Source of the DNA: Citrobacter freundii
GTDB taxonomy: Bacteria > Pseudomonadota > Gammaproteobacteria > Enterobacterales > Enterobacteriaceae
Assembly: GCF_029717145.1 (NCBI RefSeq)
Contig: NZ_CP099222.1
Coordinates: 682,001-746,000 of the forward strand
Direction of reading: 5' to 3'
Length of the DNA: 64,000 bases
A program made the translations under genes and the position numbers. Of this stretch, positions 60,811 through 64,000 are shown piece after piece. Under the pieces are notes generated by a model, which saw only the letters and a list, made by a program, of their open reading frames with translations, was not told the DNA's origin and did no database searches. The first letter of the stretch is position 1. Each line of letters begins with the position of its first letter.

Positions 60811-60937
60811 GGTAATTGAATAGATGGAAGCCTTAAAGGAACCCGGCGAAAGCACCGCGCAATTTATCGTGACCGCCCTCTAAGGGGAGATAAAGCGCCG
60901 CCAGCGCCGAAAAAATCAGGAAGAGCAAGAAGACTGA
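60785..60937 (+). pseudogene. YlcI/YnfO-like small phage-type protein remnant
   Basis: One frame reads KLQACVPHEVIE-stop-MEALKEPGESTAQFIVTAL-stop-GEIKRRQRRKNQEEQED-stop. The pattern (lambdoid-prophage YlcI/YnfO family: LPxEVVExLDxLKEPGES...FIVxAIQGEIKRRQR) is convincing, with TAG and TAA stops where coding residues are expected, and no start. It points to prophage DNA once present here. Confidence 0.55.
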
Positions 60938-61056
60938 CTGAATATCAGTTAGGCTCTGCAACTTGGTTTTTTATTTGCTCCACACTGGCGGTCTGTAAAG
61001 TCACCTTTGTTTTATGCGGTACCTGGTATGACATCATTTAAATGGTCACAGGGCGG

Positions 61057-61824
61057 TTACTGATAGCGGTTTACCAGATCCTTAACCACGGCTGCATAAG
61101 TTTTTTGTCTGAGCTGAGTGATTTGTGGTTCTGTCATCGGCGCCGGCGTTTTTTCGGCCAGGGGCTGTTGGCTACTGTATTCGTAATTGATCGGAGACCA
61201 AGTGGCCCATTCTCCGGTTGCCACGTCCACCAGAGCGAAACGTATCAGGTAACGCAGTGATGTGGAACCGGACAATGTTTCACCACGGTAATCCGACCAG
61301 ATGGTTGCTTTTGTCGCGGCGTCGTTCCTGCCGGTTTGTAGTGTATCCCAGTAAACAATAACGGCTTTCTGTTGCCCTTTTGCCGCAATATAACGCAGCG
61401 CCTGCATATAGTTCATATTTTCGCTGGCGACGGCATTCCCTTCTTCCATTTTGACTTTGTTGCAGGAAAGGGGCTTCTGCCTGTCCGGAATACCGGAGAA
61501 TGTTGATACTTGGTAGTACTTTCCCATCTCCTGCTGCATGGTCATTTCCGGCGCACGACTGCCGGACTGAACCAGAATGACGGCAGAGTTCAGCGGTACA
61601 CTGAATTTCCCGCCATCGAGTGCAGCCTGAATATCCTCTTCTGAAACCGCCAGCGTGGTTTCATTGCCAAAAATATCTTTATCCGTGAGCTTCGTTGTTG
61701 CATCTTTACTAATGCTGTCCTCTGTCCGGGGAACGCTGGTTTTTTTCGCATCAATGGGGGAGTGTACGCAACCGTTTAATAAAAATGTTGCCATACATAA
61801 AAATATCGTTAACGTGATGTTCAT
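61057..61824 (-). CDS. Putative outer-membrane lipoprotein (255 aa)
   Basis: ATG 61824 gives a lipoprotein signal [19 protein letters not shown] with Cys19 lipidated and Val at +2 (outer membrane). The mature part is soluble; landmarks include [42 protein letters not shown] and [14 protein letters not shown] do not recognise a family. It is transcribed against the T6SS operon, between it and tRNA-Phe, and appears intact. Confidence 0.8.
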   Translation of the reverse strand: MNITLTIFLCMATFLLNGCVHSPIDAKKTSVPRTEDSISKDATTKLTDKDIFGNETTLAVSEEDIQAALDGGKFSVPLNSAVILVQSGSRAPEMTMQQEMGKYYQVSTFSGIPDRQKPLSCNKVKMEEGNAVASENMNYMQALRYIAAKGQQKAVIVYWDTLQTGRNDAATKATIWSDYRGETLSGSTSLRYLIRFALVDVATGEWATWSPINYEYSSQQPLAEKTPAPMTEPQITQLRQKTYAAVVKDLVNRYQ

Positions 61825-62087
61825 AAATGATCGTCTCTCATGAATACTGACTGTTTACTCTGATTGTTTCAGTCTGGCATGTTTTTTAATTATATGCTTT
61901 TTGCAATGTTTATGAAAATTAAGTTTTATATTTGCATCCTCAATAAAACATTTCATTCTATAAGTAATGATATTTTTTTTGCGTTTTTTTAATGATCTCT
62001 GAAATGTGCATGCAGTTTTTTGTAGTTTTTTAATGTTAACTTGCAATGATATTGTGTACTTCTAGAAGATAGTAATAAAAATTTGAT

Positions 62088-62273
62088 ATGAATGCTGTAC
62101 CTTATTACAGTAACAATTTTTCCATGCTGGCTTGGGTAATAATTGGTGAGGCCGTTGATATTATAAGAAGAAAACGAGTGGGTGATAAAAATAAATTATT
62201 TTTAACGAGAGGACGCGACGATCTGGTCAGCAAAATCTGTTATCTGAGTCCTGAATGTTTTCTTAAAAAATGA
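62088..62273 (+). CDS. Weak hypothetical ORF (61 aa)
   Basis: ATG 62088 opens MNAVPYYSNNFSMLAWVIIG and continues with a basic region (IIRRKRVGDKNKLFL). There is no clear ribosome site and no recognised family. It may be a small protein or chance. Confidence 0.22.
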   Translation: MNAVPYYSNNFSMLAWVIIGEAVDIIRRKRVGDKNKLFLTRGRDDLVSKICYLSPECFLKK

Positions 62274-62296
62274 TAACTGGAGGATAAGAACAGAAG

Positions 62297-62584
62297 GTGA
62301 ATATATTATACTTCTCTGTCAATATTATTGATACTCAGCTACGGGGGCATATGTGGTGCTGCAAAAAATTTTTGCGTGCTCTCTTAATTTATCCTATCCG
62401 AAAATGGAGCAATATAATATTATTTTCGGTATGCTGGTATGTGATGAGGATAATGATCCTACCACATGAAATGTCTCTAAGCGCGGTAGTGTTTTGCACA
62501 TATCTGAATCAAGCGATGATACTTTCCTACCCCAGACCGGACAAAGACCGGATTCTGTCTTGCTGTGATGAATCCACCAGATAG
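62297..62584 (+). CDS. Weak hypothetical ORF (95 aa)
   Basis: GTG 62297 with AGAAG upstream opens a hydrophobic, Cys-rich frame (MNILYFSVNIIDTQLRGH ... SVCWYVMRIMILPHE). It is unrecognised, with composition unlike typical enterobacterial proteins; probably chance or decayed. Confidence 0.2.
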   Translation: MNILYFSVNIIDTQLRGHMWCCKKFLRALLIYPIRKWSNIILFSVCWYVMRIMILPHEMSLSAVVFCTYLNQAMILSYPRPDKDRILSCCDESTR

Positions 62585-62754
62585 ACATACAAGGTGGAAA
62601 TAGTGTTTATTGGCAGTTTGAAGCCGAATAGAGAACAACACTGTGACCGGAAGGGCAGGGAGTAGCTAAAGGGAAATGCTCGGGTTGGAGGGAAGAGGCC
62701 GAGTGATGGTTACTGTGGCTAAGATGACCAGAAATCTACCGGAACCCCAGAAAG

Positions 62755-62783
62755 CAAAAAACCAGCCCGTAGGCTGGTTTTTC
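62755..62783 (-). terminator. Rho-independent terminator of tRNA-Phe
   Basis: Read leftward, AAAACCAGCC-TACG-GGCTGGTTTT forms a 10-bp stem followed by T residues, 8 bases after the tRNA 3' end. Confidence 0.88.
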
Positions 62784-62790
62784 TAAATAG

Positions 62791-62866
62791 TGGTGCCCGG
62801 ACTCGGAATCGAACCAAGGACACGGGGATTTTCAATCCCCTGCTCTACCGACTGAGCTATCCGGGC
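62791..62866 (-). tRNA. pheV: tRNA-Phe (anticodon GAA)
   Basis: The 76-nt cloverleaf on the minus strand begins GCCCGGATAGCTCAGTCGGT, has anticodon loop ATTGAAAAT (GAA, Phe), T-arm GGTTCGATTCC, and encoded CCA. Neighbouring yqgA identifies it as the pheV locus of E. coli (pheU is elsewhere). Its 3' end faces the T6SS island, the usual arrangement at a tRNA integration site. Confidence 0.96.
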
Positions 62867-62971
62867 AACGAGGCGCATTAAAACCGATTCGCTTCTTTTC
62901 GTCAACGAAATTTCTTCAAATCAATGCAGACTGCACAATCTATCACCACATTGCTGGTATTGCACGCATTC

Positions 62972-63679
62972 TCAGGCAAAAAATGCCGTCCACGCGGCGG
63001 AAAGCGGCATGGCCAATAGCAGGGCAGGTAGCATATTCACGACGGCAAACATTTTAATTCCGCAGATACGCAAGCCGGTTGCCAGCAACAGCAAGCCACC
63101 TACGGCGCTAAAGTCAGCCATCATGGCAGGCGTCGTCAAAGGCAAGATCAGCGCGGCGCAGGCAGCGAGCGTCAGCTGGATTGCCAGCATCGGCACACAA
63201 ATGGCGGATACCGCAATCCCCAGCGAACAGGCGAAGATGATAGCGGTGAAGAAATCGAGAAACGACTTCGCGATTAAAATATTCGGATCGCCGGTCATTC
63301 CTTCATGTATCGCCCCAAAGATCCCGGTGCCGCTGGCACAAAACAATACAATGATGGCGACAAAGCTTTGAATAAACGATTCGTGCGTTGCATTGGCATC
63401 TGACTTTGAGAAAAGCTGCTGCGCTTTGGCGACCGCCGCATTAATCCCTTTTTCCAGATGGCACAACTCGCCAATCAGTGCGCCGACCAGTGTTGCCAGC
63501 ACCATAACCGGCAGGTTGGCGCATTTGATTACCAGCAAGATACCAATGCCCAGAGAAGCCAGTCCGAAAATAGAGGTCATTGAGACCCGAATGCGTTCGG
63601 GTAAATGCTGGCTGAGCAGCGTACCGAGAACGCCACCAAGTAAAATAGCGCTGGCATTAATAAAAGGTCCGATTACCAC
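62972..63679 (-). CDS. yqgA: YqgA family membrane protein (DUF554)
   Basis: The 235-residue polytopic protein has about six to seven hydrophobic segments. The DUF554 N-terminus is MVIGPFINASAILLGGVLGTLL, with LGIGILLVIKCANLPVMVLA following. Possibly a transporter; function is not established. It reads towards tRNA-Phe on the same strand, as in E. coli. Confidence 0.95.
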   Translation of the reverse strand: MVIGPFINASAILLGGVLGTLLSQHLPERIRVSMTSIFGLASLGIGILLVIKCANLPVMVLATLVGALIGELCHLEKGINAAVAKAQQLFSKSDANATHESFIQSFVAIIVLFCASGTGIFGAIHEGMTGDPNILIAKSFLDFFTAIIFACSLGIAVSAICVPMLAIQLTLAACAALILPLTTPAMMADFSAVGGLLLLATGLRICGIKMFAVVNMLPALLLAMPLSAAWTAFFA

Positions 63680-64000
63680 ATGAGCTCCTGCATACCCGTT
63701 ATCGTCTTGATGACGAAGGCAATTTTTGGGGTATATTTATGTTTTCAGATTGCATTATTATGACGCTATTGTCCGGCAAAATGCTTGTTTATCTGTGGGG
63801 ATATGCATAGGATTTTGTCTTGCGCCTGGTAGTGAAAGGTGCCATGATTGCGCGAATTTTCTCCTGTCTGAATGGGGTTGCCTGGGATGAATCAATTCCC
63901 CCTACATCACCTTCAACATCGCCTTTTTGCGCGACGTTCTCCCCTTTCTACGACACATCCTCATTCTCCCTCCATGCGGTGACGGCGGCGTACGCTCACT
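63680..64000. promoter_or_regulatory. Upstream region of yqgA, probable speC leader
   Basis: In E. coli yqgA is divergent from speC (ornithine decarboxylase); here speC would start just beyond the right edge. The region has an AT-rich promoter-like part (63720-63790) and a pyrimidine-rich leader with a 31-codon ORF (63887-63982). The speC assignment is inferred from gene order only. Confidence 0.45.
63887..63982 (+). CDS. Candidate leader peptide (31 aa), His/Arg/Pro-rich
   Basis: ATG 63887 to TGA 63982 reads MNQFPLHHLQHRLFARRSPL and a Thr/His/Pro/Ser tail ending SMR: five His, four Arg, four Pro in 31 residues. A GGGGTTGCCTGGG stretch upstream could be the ribosome site. Ornithine- and polyamine-controlled genes in enterobacteria (speF with speFL, mgtA with mgtL) use Pro/Arg-rich leader peptides; by analogy this could regulate speC. 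Unproven; a longer overlapping frame starts at ATG 63844. Confidence 0.35.
   Translation: MNQFPLHHLQHRLFARRSPLSTTHPHSPSMR

Larger units (their letters stand above)
61825..62754. other. AT-rich, gene-poor stretch before tRNA-Phe
   Basis: This 930-base region has strong AT bias to about 62300 and mixed composition after. Only two weak ORFs (62088-62273 and 62297-62584) are listed below. A third on the minus strand (61855-62046) is Lys-rich and probably chance. No integrase, IS end or copy of the tRNA 3' end was found. Confidence 0.4.

Noticed and set aside
61855..62046. 63-codon Lys-rich minus-strand frame
   Set aside because: Composition is explained by AT-rich DNA; there is no start context and no recognisable motif.

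Overview
The window is chromosomal DNA from an enterobacterium, most like Citrobacter or a close relative such as Salmonella. The gene order parC-plsC-ftsP-ygiQ-dkgA-yqhD-yqhC-yghB-metC-exbBD-yqhA-gpr-yghW-hybOABCDEFG-yghU-gss ... pheV-yqgA is the E. coli/Salmonella order of this chromosome sector, and the proteins are near-identical in length to the E. coli ones. Species cannot be fixed from this window alone.

Region 1 (1-33.4 kb) is backbone. It holds the 3' end of parC, plsC, the Tat-exported division protein gene ftsP, a trkG-type potassium transporter, radical-SAM ygiQ, a DASS-family anion transporter whose 5' end looks frameshifted in an A8 tract, the aldehyde-detoxifying pair yqhD/dkgA with activator yqhC, yghB, metC (MetJ boxes upstream), exbBD (Fur-box-like site upstream), three uncharacterised small genes, yqhA, gpr, a chemoreceptor with a sigma-28-type promoter, yghW, the complete hydrogenase-2 operon hybOABCDEFG, yghU, a YdeP-like molybdopterin oxidoreductase and glutathionylspermidine synthetase/amidase.

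Region 2 (33.4-62.8 kb) is a type VI secretion (T6SS) island lying against the 3' end of a tRNA-Phe gene. Its right part is a rightward cluster tssB-C-E-F-G-tagH-tssJ-K-L-clpV-vasI-tssA-tssM-vasL-hcp. This is the order of the Vibrio cholerae vas cluster, but without the sigma-54 activator vasH. Its left part, transcribed leftward from a second hcp, is a cargo zone. It has a putative membrane-active effector followed by two diverged copies of a four-helix membrane immunity protein, separated by a duplicated effector C-terminus (a 0.95-kb tandem duplication). Beyond that lie a Tae4-like amidase remnant cut by an IS5-family element, its Tai4-like immunity gene, and a PAAR-peptidoglycan hydrolase fusion broken by frameshifts and a stop. 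No vgrG is present.

The T6SS looks decaying or inactive in this sequence. tssL carries a one-base frameshift that removes its membrane anchor, two effectors are broken, and the main effector ends ten codons early. Several lesions are one-base changes in homopolymers, so sequencing error must be excluded. Region 3 (62.8-64 kb) returns to backbone with tRNA-Phe, yqgA and what is probably the leader of speC, including a 31-codon His/Arg/Pro-rich upstream ORF.
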